The notes beneath the pieces were generated by a model. The model saw only the letters and a program-made list of their open reading frames with translations. It was not told where the DNA came from and ran no database searches. DNA of 64,000 nucleotides. Origin: Phenylobacterium sp. Its GTDB lineage: Bacteria; Pseudomonadota; Alphaproteobacteria; Caulobacterales; Caulobacteraceae. The DNA is taken from positions 286,224-350,223 of the forward strand of contig NZ_JACESE010000002.1 in assembly GCF_013911965.1 (NCBI RefSeq), in the 5' to 3' direction. Position numbers and translations under genes: made by a program. Below, one piece after another: positions 19,165 to 35,439 of this stretch (position 1 is the first letter of the stretch; the number at the start of each line of letters is the position of its first letter).

Positions 19165-19168
<4 letters not shown>
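17165..19168 (-). CDS. malQ: 4-alpha-glucanotransferase (amylomaltase)
   Basis: A 667-residue GH77 enzyme that transfers glucan segments between maltodextrins, adjusting chain lengths for TreY and debranching. The N-terminus is an extra beta-rich domain (about 140 residues). The catalytic barrel contains YALREASGSGFGDF, SRFSPYGPSSRLFLN, IGLITDVAVGMDPGGSHAW, GVNVGAPPDAFQARGQDWG and VRIDHILGLRRLWLVPHG, where Asp in VRIDH is the nucleophile. The acid is in VIGEDLGTVP and the third Asp in TTHDLPPIAGWW. It overlaps glgX-treZ and treY by 4 nt each. Confidence 0.95.
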
Positions 19169-23021
<3,853 letters not shown>

Positions 23022-23025
<4 letters not shown>

Positions 23026-25220
23026 GCACGGACTCCTTCGTGTCGCAGGATGATGGCGCCCAGGGGGGGCAGGGTCAGGCGGAGGCTGTGGGGCTGGCCC
23101 TGGCCGGGCGCGTCGTCAGCGTGAACTTCCCCGCCGTTGCCGATGTTCCCGCCGCCATAGCGTTCGGCGTCGCTGTTGAAGATTTCGCGCCACAGACCGG
23201 CCTCGGGCGCGCCGATCTCGTATTCCCGGCGCGGCTCGGGCGTCAGGTTCAGGACCACGATGACGGGGGCGTCCTCCCCGCCGCCGCGGCGGAGATAGGC
23301 GAAGATGCTGGCGGCGCCATCGACGGTCAGCCACGCGAAGCCCTCGGCCGCCGCATCGAGGCGGTGCAGGGCGGGATGGTCCTGATAGATCCGGTTCAGG
23401 TCGCGGACGAGCTTCTGGATTCCCGCGTGCTCGGCCTGCTCGAGCAGGTCCCAGGGGATCTCGGCGTCGTGGTTCCACTCGCTGGGCTGGGCGATCTCGC
23501 CCCCCATGAAAAGCAGCTTCTTGCCCGGATGGGTCCACATGAAGGCGAAATAGGCGCGCAGATTGGCGAAGCGCCGCCACGGATCGCCCGGCATCTTCCC
23601 CAGCAGCGAACCCTTCCCGTGCACCACTTCGTCATGGGACAGCGGCAGGACGAAGCGTTCGGTGAAGGCGTAGAGCAGTCCGAAGGTGAGCTCGTGCGGG
23701 TGCCACGCCCGGTGGATCGGATCGCGGGCCATGAAGCTCAGCGTGTCGTGCATCCAGCCCATGTTCCACTTGTAGTGGAAGCCAAGGCCGCCCTCGTGCG
23801 TCGGCGCCGAGACGCCGGGCCAGGCTGTGGACTCTTCGGCCACCATGACCGCGCCCGGGCATCGGCTCGCCACAACCTCGTTGAGCTGCTTGAGGAAGGC
23901 GATGGATTCGAGGTTCTCGCGCCCGCCGTGCACATTGGGCACCCACTCGCCGGCCGAGCGGCTGTAGTCGCGGTAGAGCATCGAGGCGACGGCGTCGACG
24001 CGCAGGCCGTCGACGTGGAAGGTCTCGAGCCAGTAGAGAGCGCTGGCGATCAGAAACCCGGAAACCTCACGTCTTCCAAGGTTGTAGATCAGGGTGTTCC
24101 AGTCCTGGTGGAAGCCCTCGCGCGGATCGGAATGCTCGTAGAGATGGGTTCCGTCGAACTGCGCGAGCCCATGGGCGTCGGTCGGGAAGTGGGCCGGGAC
24201 CCAATCGAAGATGACGCCGATCCCCGCGCGGTGACAGGCGTCGACGAAGCGCGCCAGGCCCTCGGGCGAGCCGAAGCGGGCGCTGGGGGCGAACTGCGAC
24301 AGCGGCTGATAGCCCCAGGATCCGCCGAACGGATGCTCCATGATCGGCAGGAGCTCCACATGGGTGAAGCCCATGTCGGCCACATAGGGCACGAGGCGCT
24401 CGGCCAGGCCGTCCCAGTCGAGGCTGCCCTCGGGCCGTCCGTCGGGCCGCAGCCAGGAGGCGGCGTGCACCTCGTAGACGGAGATCGGCGCGTCCTTCGC
24501 CTGCCTGGCGGCGCGGCGCGCCATCCATTCGTCGTCGCTCCAGGCGAAGTCCCAGTTGGGCGCCACGATCGAACTGGTGGCTGGCGGGGCCTCGGTCATC
24601 CGGGCCAGGGGATCGGCTTTCAGCGGCAGCAGGACGCCGTCCGGACCGACGATCTCGAACTTGTAGCGCTCGCCGGCGCCCAGCCGGGGCACGAAGAGCT
24701 CCCAGACGCCCGCCGCGTGCCGCAGGCGCATGGGATGGCGCCGGCCGTCCCAGCTGTTGAAGTCGCCGACCACCGACACGCGGCGGGCGTTGGGCGCCCA
24801 GACGGAGAAGCCCACGCCCGGCACGCCCTCCAGTTCGCGGGGGCGCGCGCCCAGTTCCTGGGCCAGGCGCCAGTGGGAGCCTTCGGCGAAGAGGTGCAGG
24901 TCCATGTCCCCGAGGAGGAGGCCGAAGGCGTAGGGGTCCTCGGTCTCCTGGACCCCGCCGCCGGGCCAGGTGATCCGCAGACGGTAGGCGCCGCCGGCGG
25001 GCAGGGGGCCGACGAAGAGGCCGGGCGCCGCCGCTTCGAGCCGGCGGGGAGACTCCCCCTCGGTCAGCAGTTCGACCCCTTCGGCGCCTGGCTGGAAGGT
25101 CCGCAGGAATCGCTGGTCGCCCTCGCCCTGCGGGCCCAGGAAGGCGAACGGATCGGTCAGCCGCCCCTCCAGAAGGGCGGCGGTCATGGCGTCGGTGAGG
25201 CCGCGGCCGGAATCGTCCAT
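23022..25220 (-). CDS. glgB: 1,4-alpha-glucan branching enzyme
   Basis: A 732-residue GH13 enzyme that cuts alpha-1,4 chains and re-attaches them as alpha-1,6 branches. An N-terminal domain precedes CBM48 ([20 protein letters not shown]). The catalytic barrel has [16 protein letters not shown], nucleophile in [19 protein letters not shown] (about D409), acid in [13 protein letters not shown] (about E462) and [19 protein letters not shown] (about D530). The length and order of domains match long-form bacterial GlgB. It starts 5 nt after the treS-mak stop and overlaps the fusion gene by 4 nt. With GlgE it makes branched glucan. Confidence 0.97.
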
Positions 25221-25225
25221 GGTCG

Positions 25226-28467
<3,242 letters not shown>

Positions 28468-28471
<4 letters not shown>

Positions 28472-31400
28472 TGGGCGGCCTCCATCCGCCAGATGGCGTA
28501 GGGCCGGCCGGGATCGAGATCGATCCGCCGCCACTTGCCGTGGGCGATGAAGGCCTGGCCGCTCAGCAGATCCTCGATACGGGCTTCGCCGTGATCGGAG
28601 ATGCCGAGCAGCCAGAAGGGCAGTTCCACGTCTGCGCCATGCCCGGCGTGCGGGTCAAGATTGACCGCCACCAGCACCATGTCGCGCCCGTCGGGGGAGG
28701 GCTTGGCGTAGAAGAGGATGTTGTCGTCGCTGGCCGGCAGGAAGCGGACGTTCAGGTGCGTCTGGAGGGCGGGGTGGCCCTTGCGCAGCCGGTTGAGCTG
28801 GGTGATCTCCGGCACGATCGATCCGGGCGCGTTCCAGTCGCGGACGCGGATCTCGTACTTCTCGGAGTCCTTGTACTCCTCCTTGCCGGGGACGGGCTCG
28901 GACTCGAGGAGCTCGAAGCCGGAATAGACGCCCCAGAGCCCCGACAGCGTCGCCGCCAGCGCCGCGCGGATCAGGAAGCCGGCCCGGCCCGAGGTCTGAA
29001 GGAAGTAGGGGTTGATGTCCGGCGTGTTGACGAAGAAGTGGGGGCGGAAGAAGTCCTTCGGCGGCCCCTGCGTCAGCTCGGTCAGGTATTCGATGAACTC
29101 GGCCTTGCTGTGGCGCCAGGTGAAGTAGGTGTAGGACTGCGAGAATCCGATTTTCGCCAGGCGGTACATCACCTTGGGCCGGGTGAAGGCTTCCGACAGG
29201 AAGATCACGTCCGGATAGGCGAGGCGGACCTCGCGGATCATCCACTCCCAGAAGGCGAAGGGCTTGGTGTGGGGGTTGTCGACCCGGAAGGTGCGGACGC
29301 CTTCGCGCACCCACAGCAGGACCACGTCGCGCAGGGCGATCCAGAGGTCGGGGATCGCCTCGTCCTTGTAGAAGTCGACGTTGACGATGTCCTGGTACTT
29401 CTTGGGCGGGTTCTCGGCGTATTTGATCGTCCCGTCCGGCCGCCAGTCGAACCAGCCGGGATGGGCCTTCACCCAGGGATGGTCGGGCGAGCACTGGATG
29501 GCGAAGTCGAGCGCGATCTCCAGACCGTGGTCGCGGGCGGCGGCCACCAGACGACGGAAGTCCTCGAAATCGCCGAGTTCCGGGTGGATGGCGTCGTGGC
29601 CGCCGTCGGGCGAGCCGATGGCGTAGGGACTGCCAGGATCGCCGGCCTCCGGGGTCAGGCTGTTGTTGCGGCCCTTGCGATGCTTGGCTCCGATCGGATG
29701 GATCGGCGGGAAGTAGAGGACGTCGAACCCCATCTCCCGGATGTCCGGCAGCCGGGCGATCACATCGTCGAACGTCCCGTGGCGTGCGGGGTCGTCGGTC
29801 TGGGACCGCGGGAAGAGCTCGTACCAGCTGGCGAACTGGGCGGACCGCCGCTCGGCGTCGAGGCACTGGGTCTCGCTCCGCTGCGCGAACGGCCGGTCGT
29901 CGGCCGCAGCCATCAGATCGCGCGTCTCAGCCGCGAGCAGCCGCTCGGCGGCCGCGGCGGGCTCCGCCCCCTTCAGGCTCGCGGCGATCTCGCTCAGCTG
30001 GGCCTGAGCCTCGCCCTCGGTCCGCTTCGCGGCGTCGACGATCAGGCGGCGGCCCTCCTCGAAGTCGACCGCCTGGGCGACTCCGGCCTCCCACTTCTTG
30101 CCGAGGTCGCGGCGGTAGGACCCGAAGCGGTCCAGCCAGGCCTCGATCTGGAACTGGTGGCGGCCGAGTCGCTCCAGGGGAAAGGCGCCGCTCCAGACGT
30201 CGTTCTCCGCCGGCGCCATGGGCGTGGCGCGCCACTCGCTCTCGTCGACGGCCCGCCAGCGCAGTTCAGCGGCCAGGACCTCGTGGCCGTCGGCATAGAT
30301 GTCGGCCGTCACCGCCACCCGGTCGCCGATGACGCGCTTGACGGGGAGGGCGCCGCCATCGACGGCGGGCGAGACCTGCTCCACCCTCAGGCGCGGCTGG
30401 CGCGCCGCGGTTTTGGCGGCCTGCCGCCCGCCTCGGGGCTGTTGCCGGATCGGCTGGGCCCGGCCGGCGCCGAGCAGGCGCACCTCGCCGGGGCCGAGCG
30501 GGGCGTACGGCTCGCCCTTGCCGTCCAGGCGCTGAAAGGGGGCGAAGGCCGCGTCGGCCCCGCCGATGAAGTCGGAGGGACGGACCTCGCTTTCGGCGTC
30601 CAGGCGGGTGTTGATCAGGGCCAGCAGGCCAGCCTCGGCGTGCCGCACATCCGGCGCGGTGACGCGCAGCAGGGCCGAGACCTCCGATGCGGCTCCGCTC
30701 AGCAGGCGCATCTCGCCGTCGAACGCCCCGAGTTCGGCGGCCAGCATGTTGGCCGCCCGGACTTCGTCGGTCAGATCCAGGGGGCCGTGGCCTACCGGGG
30801 TGCGGCGGCTCAGGGGCGCGCGGTCTCCATGCTCGAACCCCATCGGCACGATCAGGCCGGCGCCGACGGCCGTGGCCACCATCAGCGCCCGGCCATAGGC
30901 GGCGCGGAGATCGGTCTCGCCGCGCAACCGGGCCGCCAGGCGAGGGGCGTAGGGCGCTTCGGGCTGGCCAAGAAGGGGGGCGACGGTGCGGAGGGCCTCG
31001 TGCTCTTCCGCCAGCCAGCGGTCACGGCCGTTCCACCACGCGCTGGAGGAGATGATGTGATCCACGCCGCAGCCGGCCAGGGCCTGGACCGCCGGCCGGG
31101 GCAGTCCGGGCGTGTCGGCGATGATCAGAATGTCCGGCCGCTGAGCGCGGAACCGCGTGATGGCGTCGCGCCAGAAGTCCGGCGGCGCGGAGTCCAGCCC
31201 GACCAGCCGCAGTCCCGCCAGCCCGTGGCCGAACCAGCGTTCGGTGCGGGCGCTGAAGAAATCGAGAATCATCCCGGCGGACGCCGGATCCGACAGCCGC
31301 GCCAAGGCGACGCCCTGGGGCGGTCCGGGGCGCCGCGGATCGACCGCGCCGTCCTCGGCGCTGCGGCGATGGAGAGCGAAGGCGTCCGGATGGGACTGGG

Positions 31401-31719
31401 CCAGCGGATGCTGCGCGTCGAACCGCTGGAGATCGAGATCGATCAGCAGGCGCAGTCCAAGATCGCCGGCGGCGGCCGCCAGCCGAGAGAGGACGGCGTC
31501 GGTGGAGGGCTCGTCGGCGAAGACCGAACGGTCATGATCGACCGGGCGGAACACGGCGTCCTCCAAGCCGCTCGCAAACGGCGGCGAGATCAGGAGGCTG
31601 TCAAAGCCCAGCCCTGAAATCCGATCCAGGTCGGCGAGCGCGCGGCAAAGGTCGCCCCAGGCCGGGGCGTAAGCGTAGTAGACGCGAGGCGCAGGAGCCT
31701 CGGCGGCGTCGGCGGTCAT
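28468..31719 (-). CDS. glgE: Alpha-1,4-glucan:maltose-1-phosphate maltosyltransferase GlgE with extra N-terminal barrel
   Basis: A 1083-residue protein. The C-terminal 640 residues (from about 440) are canonical GlgE: the N-domain RVEQVSPAVDGGALPVKRVI, the barrel with YFPPIHPIGAKHRKGRNNS, nucleophile in FRVDNPHTKPFAFW (about D814), acid in FLSEAFTRPKVMYRLAKIG (about E843) and HFFVNTPDINPYF. GlgE extends glucan chains with maltose from maltose-1-phosphate. Residues 1-430 look like another GH13-type barrel, but the expected catalytic sites are missing (LRLVGLDSAP, LIIADTPGLP and no NHD motif), so this part is probably non-catalytic, perhaps for glucan binding or assembly. This is the first gene of the operon; the 220-bp upstream gap should contain its promoter. 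Confidence 0.94.
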
Positions 31720-31907
31720 GAGGAGCCCCGGATCATCAGACTCCGAGAACCGAAGCCGCTGAGCTTCGTTCCCACGGCCAAGCTGCCGAAGTTCGTGATG
31801 CGCCAGGAGAGGCCGCTACGGCGACGGCGCGAGCCGCACAGTCGTCGTAGCGTTTATCGCCTAAGATAGATTATCGGAAATACGAGTGTCATCGCCGGCT
31901 TGCGGCC
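31720..31907. other. Likely promoter region of the glucan/trehalose operon
   Basis: A gap of about 190 bp before glgE with no credible gene. It contains an imperfect inverted pair, CTACGGCGAC (31816-31825) and GTCGTCGTAG (31841-31850), 9 of 10 matching, and an AT-richer stretch around 31852-31890, the only AT-rich part of this area. A promoter here is inferred from position. I see no recognised operator. Confidence 0.35.
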
Positions 31908-31926
31908 GCCCCGGGCCTGCCGGGGC
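31908..31926 (-). terminator. Hairpin after the Inh-SH3 gene
   Basis: GCCCCGG (31908-31914), loop GCCTG, CCGGGGC (31920-31926) is a perfect 7-bp stem. It starts 14 bp beyond the stop of the minus-strand gene at 31940. There is no T-run, so factor-independent termination is possible but not certain. It also isolates the glgE promoter region from that gene. Confidence 0.5.
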
Positions 31927-31939
31927 GCAACCGGGCGAC

Positions 31940-32647
31940 TTAGCGGCAGCTGTTGGCGAAGGTCATCAGTTCCGATTGGCCGTTCGGGGGCTTGAAGAAC
32001 TTCACGATGTAGCCGAGCTCGCCATTCCGTTCGACTTCGCACCAGACGCCTTCGGAGGTGTTCCGGCATTCATTGACCCGCAGGCAGGCGTTCGGGCCGA
32101 GCGTGCCGATCACCGGCTGGCTGAGGCTCGCGCCCCTGCGGACATTCAGATTGGTGAGAGTCTGGACATAGGAGCCGGCGGCCGGAGTCTGCATCTCGAA
32201 GCTCGTCGCGCAGCGGTTCTGGCTGCCATAGGTGATGCAGTTGCGCCCCCCGTTCGCGCCGCTCCCCCAGCCGCCGAACGGCTGGCTTGCGACGATCGGC
32301 GGCGCGCCGGCGCGGCGCATATAGACCGACGATCCGGAGGTGGTCCTTCCGGTCAGTTCGTCGCCGCGGGCGTTGAGCACGGCGAGTTCCTTGTCGCCGA
32401 TGCCGAGGAGGACGATCTGCGACCCGCGGATGTTGTAGCGGTTGACCGAGAAGAGATCGCCGCTGCAGCCGAAGGACGAGGCGCGGAAAGCGCCGAACAT
32501 GCTGTCGCCGGTCAGATCGATGGTGCAGGTGCGGCCGTCGGCCTGGACCGACCACTTGCCCCGCACGTCGGTGTTCTGCGCCGCCGCCGGCGCGGCGATG
32601 ACCAGGGCGCCGGCGAGGATGCCGACGGCGAGATGCTGAAGTCGCAT
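31940..32647 (-). CDS. Exported protein with protease-inhibitor-like (Inh) and SH3 domains
   Basis: A 235-residue protein with a signal peptide (MRLQHLAVGILAGALVIAAP, cleavage after AAAQ or nearby). The first domain (GKWSVQADGRTCTIDLTGDS to LTGRTT) resembles the AprI/Inh beta-barrel, which inhibits serralysin-type metalloproteases, including the W, the C...C pair and the LxGR ending. A second domain (TLTNLNVRRGASLSQPVIG, then GVWCEVERNGELGYIVKFF) is a bacterial SH3 fold. The cysteines in the SH3 part could form disulfides. The ATG at 32647 places the signal peptide at the N-terminus. A periplasmic or surface role is likely; no protease gene is nearby. Confidence 0.65.
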   Translation of the reverse strand: MRLQHLAVGILAGALVIAAPAAAQNTDVRGKWSVQADGRTCTIDLTGDSMFGAFRASSFGCSGDLFSVNRYNIRGSQIVLLGIGDKELAVLNARGDELTGRTTSGSSVYMRRAGAPPIVASQPFGGWGSGANGGRNCITYGSQNRCATSFEMQTPAAGSYVQTLTNLNVRRGASLSQPVIGTLGPNACLRVNECRNTSEGVWCEVERNGELGYIVKFFKPPNGQSELMTFANSCR

Positions 32648-32737
32648 GAATGCCCCCAACTGAACCTGCGCCATTGGTCGCGGTTCAGAGCGGACGCCGT
32701 CAAGGTCCTGTACGACAGACGGGGCGACCTTGAGGGA

Positions 32738-33130
32738 TCAGAAGAGGTCCAGATCCCCGTCGTCGTCATGGAGGGGGCCGAGGTCCAGGCCGGTGGCGGC
32801 CCCTTCGATCCGCTTGACCACGTCGCCGAGGGTGATGTGGCTGAGCGCCGAAGTGAGGTCGACGGCCTCCTCCTCGCTGGCCTGGAGTCCCAGGTCGCGC
32901 GCGAAATTGGCCAGGGCCGTCAGGTGCTGGTTGAGCAGATCGATCGTATGCAGGTCGGGCATGACCTTCAGCCGCTCCTCGGGGCTGATCAGGTCGAGGA
33001 GCCGGCCGAGCGTGTCGTCGAGATGCTGCGACGCATTGCAGGCCATCGCGATCTCGCCGGCCAGCAGATCCAGCGCTTTCGCCGGGCTGATATGCAGGCG
33101 GTCTGGGATCTTGGCGGCCGTTGCAGTCAT
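32738..33130 (-). CDS. Helical protein of unknown function with acidic tail
   Basis: A 130-residue soluble protein, predicted almost all helical, with leucine-rich segments (SPAKALDLLAGEIAMACNA, LGRLLDLISPEERLKVMPDL, LHTIDLLNQHLTALANFARD). It ends in an acidic tail, DDDGDLDLF. The helix pattern and the tail vaguely recall CheZ-like phosphatases, whose last residues form a docking helix, and the LDLF end also resembles sliding-clamp-binding peptides, but neither is established. The ATG at 33130 has GGGGAG 6 nt upstream. It stands alone, about 90 bp from its neighbours on each side. Confidence 0.6.
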   Translation of the reverse strand: MTATAAKIPDRLHISPAKALDLLAGEIAMACNASQHLDDTLGRLLDLISPEERLKVMPDLHTIDLLNQHLTALANFARDLGLQASEEEAVDLTSALSHITLGDVVKRIEGAATGLDLGPLHDDDGDLDLF

Positions 33131-33218
33131 GAGTCGCTCCCCTGAGTCGACGGAAATTGCCGCGCTGTCGCTTAAGGCCAGATGAATGCCGTTCTGCGAA
33201 GTGCCGTTCCGCGAAATC

Positions 33219-33815
33219 TCAGACGACCGGCAGTCGCCGCCGCCCCTCGGCGATCTCCTGCAGGGTGCGGACATAGAAGTCCGGCTCGAGGGCGGTGATC
33301 CGCGCCTCCAGGGTTTCGGCGGTGTCGCCCGGCAGAACTGGCGCGCTGATGCGGGCGATCTCGGGGCCCTGGTCGTATTCGCCGTCGACCAGATGAATGA
33401 CCGCTCCGCTCTCGGCGACGCCGGACGCGATCACCGCCTCATGCACGCGACGGCCGTACATCCCCTGCCCTCCGAAGGCCGGCAGGGGACCGGGATGGAT
33501 GTTCAGGACGCGGCCGCGGAATCGCTCGAGGAAGACCGGCCCCAGCTTGCGCAGGTAGCCGGAGAGCACGACGAGCTCGACGCCGGCGGCTGACATGGCC
33601 TGGGTCAGGGCGACGTCGGCGGCGGCCGGATCGTCCTTGGTCGGGATCCAGGCCGTCGGCACGCCCAGGGCGGCGGCGTGAGCCAGGGCTGGCGCCTGCC
33701 GATTGTTGCTGACCACGATCCGCGGCTCGGCGGCGAGTTCGCCCCTGGCCATGGCTTCGAGGATGGCCCGCATGGCGGTCCCGTTTCGAGATGCGAGAAA
33801 GCCGAGCCTAAGCAT
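33219..33815 (-). CDS. purN: PurN-like formyltransferase
   Basis: A 198-residue protein of the glycinamide ribonucleotide formyltransferase family, which transfers formyl from 10-formyl-tetrahydrofolate to GAR in purine synthesis. The catalytic Asn-His pair is in NIHPGPLPAFGGQGMYG and the catalytic Asp in HLVDGEYDQGPEI. The N-terminal phosphate loop reads SRNGTAMRAI rather than the usual SGxGSNLxA, so the substrate could differ from GAR. The usual partner purM is not adjacent. It follows the MBL hydrolase by 8 nt and ends the rlpA-to-purN run. Confidence 0.75.
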   Translation of the reverse strand: MLRLGFLASRNGTAMRAILEAMARGELAAEPRIVVSNNRQAPALAHAAALGVPTAWIPTKDDPAAADVALTQAMSAAGVELVVLSGYLRKLGPVFLERFRGRVLNIHPGPLPAFGGQGMYGRRVHEAVIASGVAESGAVIHLVDGEYDQGPEIARISAPVLPGDTAETLEARITALEPDFYVRTLQEIAEGRRRLPVV

Positions 33816-33823
33816 CTGTCATA

Positions 33824-34651
33824 TCAAAGAAAAGCGTCGGCCAATTCATGTTCAAAGCGAAGCCCGTCATAGGCGGGTTCCACGCCCGGGGGCAGGCGGC
33901 CGGCCAAGTCGCGATAGTCGAGGTCGATATGCAGGTTGGTCAGGATGGCGCGCCGCGGCTTCAGGCGCTCGATCCAGGCCAGGGTCCGCTCCACATGGGC
34001 GTGGGTCGGGTGCGGCCGCCAGCGGAGGGCGTCGACGATCCAGACGTCGAGGTCGGCCAGCATGGCGAACGCGTCCTCGGGCAGATCGACGAGGTCGCTG
34101 GAATAGGCCACGCCGCCGAACCGGTAGCCGACGCTGCGGATCGCCCCATGGTCCTGGTCGAAGGTCGTCACGGGGATGGCGCCGGATGGGCCGGAGACCT
34201 CGAACGGCCGGCCGAGCGGCGGAAGCGGCTGATGCCGGCAGATGGCGGGATAGCCCCCCTGCCCTTCGAAGATGTAGTCGAAGCGGCGCGACATGGTCCC
34301 CCAGGTCGCGGCGTCCATGTAGCAGGGAATCTCCGCGCGCTGGCGGATGAAGAAGGCGCGCACGTCGTCGATGCCATGCACCTGGTCGGCGTGGTCGTGG
34401 GTCAGCAGGATGGCGTCGAGACGCTTCACGCCGGCCGCGGCCGTCTGCAGGCGCAGGTCCGGCGAGGTGTCCACCAGGGCCGTGGTCACCGCCGCGTCGG
34501 GGTCTGCGGCCTTGCGCCGCACGAGCATGGAGCAGCGGCTGCGATGGTTGCGGGGTTCGTCCGGGTCGCACACGCCCCAGTCGCCGTCGGCCCGCGGCAC
34601 GCCGCCGGAGGATCCGCTGCCCAGAATGGTGAACTCCAGGACGCCGGTCAC
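33824..34651 (-). CDS. Metallo-beta-lactamase-fold hydrolase (PhnP-like)
   Basis: A 275-residue cytosolic MBL-fold protein. It starts with LEFTILGSGSSGGVPR, typical of PhnP-type phosphodiesterases. It has a Cys-rich stretch (GVCDPDEPRNHRSRCSMLV), the metal motif THDHADQVHG (HxHxDH), a later SSDLVDLPEDAF ligand region and TNLHIDLDY. These enzymes hydrolyse cyclic phosphodiesters in phosphonate metabolism or unknown phosphodiesters; this gene commonly follows tatD in alphaproteobacteria without phosphonate genes. The ATG overlaps the tatD stop by 4 nt. Confidence 0.85.
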   Translation of the reverse strand: MTGVLEFTILGSGSSGGVPRADGDWGVCDPDEPRNHRSRCSMLVRRKAADPDAAVTTALVDTSPDLRLQTAAAGVKRLDAILLTHDHADQVHGIDDVRAFFIRQRAEIPCYMDAATWGTMSRRFDYIFEGQGGYPAICRHQPLPPLGRPFEVSGPSGAIPVTTFDQDHGAIRSVGYRFGGVAYSSDLVDLPEDAFAMLADLDVWIVDALRWRPHPTHAHVERTLAWIERLKPRRAILTNLHIDLDYRDLAGRLPPGVEPAYDGLRFEHELADAFL

Positions 34652-35424
34652 GGGCGCGGGATCCGGTCGAAGAGGGCGAAGAAGGCGGCCTCCGTCCGGC
34701 GCTCGGCCTCGGGGAGCGACCAGCCGCGGATCTCCGCCAGCTTGGCCAGCACGTGGGGCAGATAGGCCGGCTCGTTGCGGCGGCCGCGATGGGGAACCGG
34801 CGCGAGATAGGGGCAGTCGGTCTCGACGATGATCCGCTCGCCCGGCATGTCGGCGATGACGGCGCGCACGTCGTCCGCGGCCTTGAAGGTGGCGATGCCC
34901 GAGACGGAGAACCAGGCGCCCAGCGCCGCGGCCCGGCGCGCCAGTTCGGCGCCGCTGGTGTAGCAGTGCATCAGCATCCGGAAGGGGCCGCGTTCGAACT
35001 CCTCCTCCAGGATGTCGCCCATCATCTCGTCGGCCTCGCGCGTATGGACCACGAGCGGCAGGCCGGTCTCGCGGGCGGCGGCGACGTGGGCGCGGAAGAC
35101 GCGGGCCTGGATGTCGCGCGGGCTGAGGTCGTAGTGGAAGTCGAGCCCCGTCTCGCCGATGCCGACGACCTTGGGATCGCCGGCCAGCTCGACCAGGGTC
35201 TGCGCCGACAGGTCCGGGTTCTCCTTGGCCTCATGGGGATGGGTCCCCACGGTGCACCAGATGTCGGGAGCGTCGGCGACGGCGCGCACGGCGGAGAAGC
35301 CGGAGACCTTGTCGCTGATATTGACCATCAGGGCGATGCCGGCCGCCCGGGCGCGGTCGATCACCGCCTGGCGGTCCTCGTCGAACTGGGGGGCGTGCAG
35401 GTTGACGTGACTGTCGATGAGCAT
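34648..35424 (-). CDS. tatD: TatD-family metal-dependent hydrolase
   Basis: A 258-residue TIM-barrel hydrolase related to TatD/YcfH DNases, which degrade DNA 3' ends or act on D-aminoacyl-tRNA. The motifs are GTHPHEAKENPDL, VGIGETGLDFHYDLS, LPLVVHTREADEMM, MLMHCYTSGAELA, IIVETDCPYLAPVPHRG and RRNEPAYLPHVL. The N-terminal metal motif reads DSHVNLH instead of the usual DSHCHL, so one of the two HxH ligands is replaced by Asn, as in E. coli TatD itself. The gene follows holB by 15 nt and overlaps the next gene by 4 nt. Confidence 0.9.
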   Translation of the reverse strand: MLIDSHVNLHAPQFDEDRQAVIDRARAAGIALMVNISDKVSGFSAVRAVADAPDIWCTVGTHPHEAKENPDLSAQTLVELAGDPKVVGIGETGLDFHYDLSPRDIQARVFRAHVAAARETGLPLVVHTREADEMMGDILEEEFERGPFRMLMHCYTSGAELARRAAALGAWFSVSGIATFKAADDVRAVIADMPGERIIVETDCPYLAPVPHRGRRNEPAYLPHVLAKLAEIRGWSLPEAERRTEAAFFALFDRIPRP

Positions 35425-35439
35425 GAAGGCGACGGCGGA

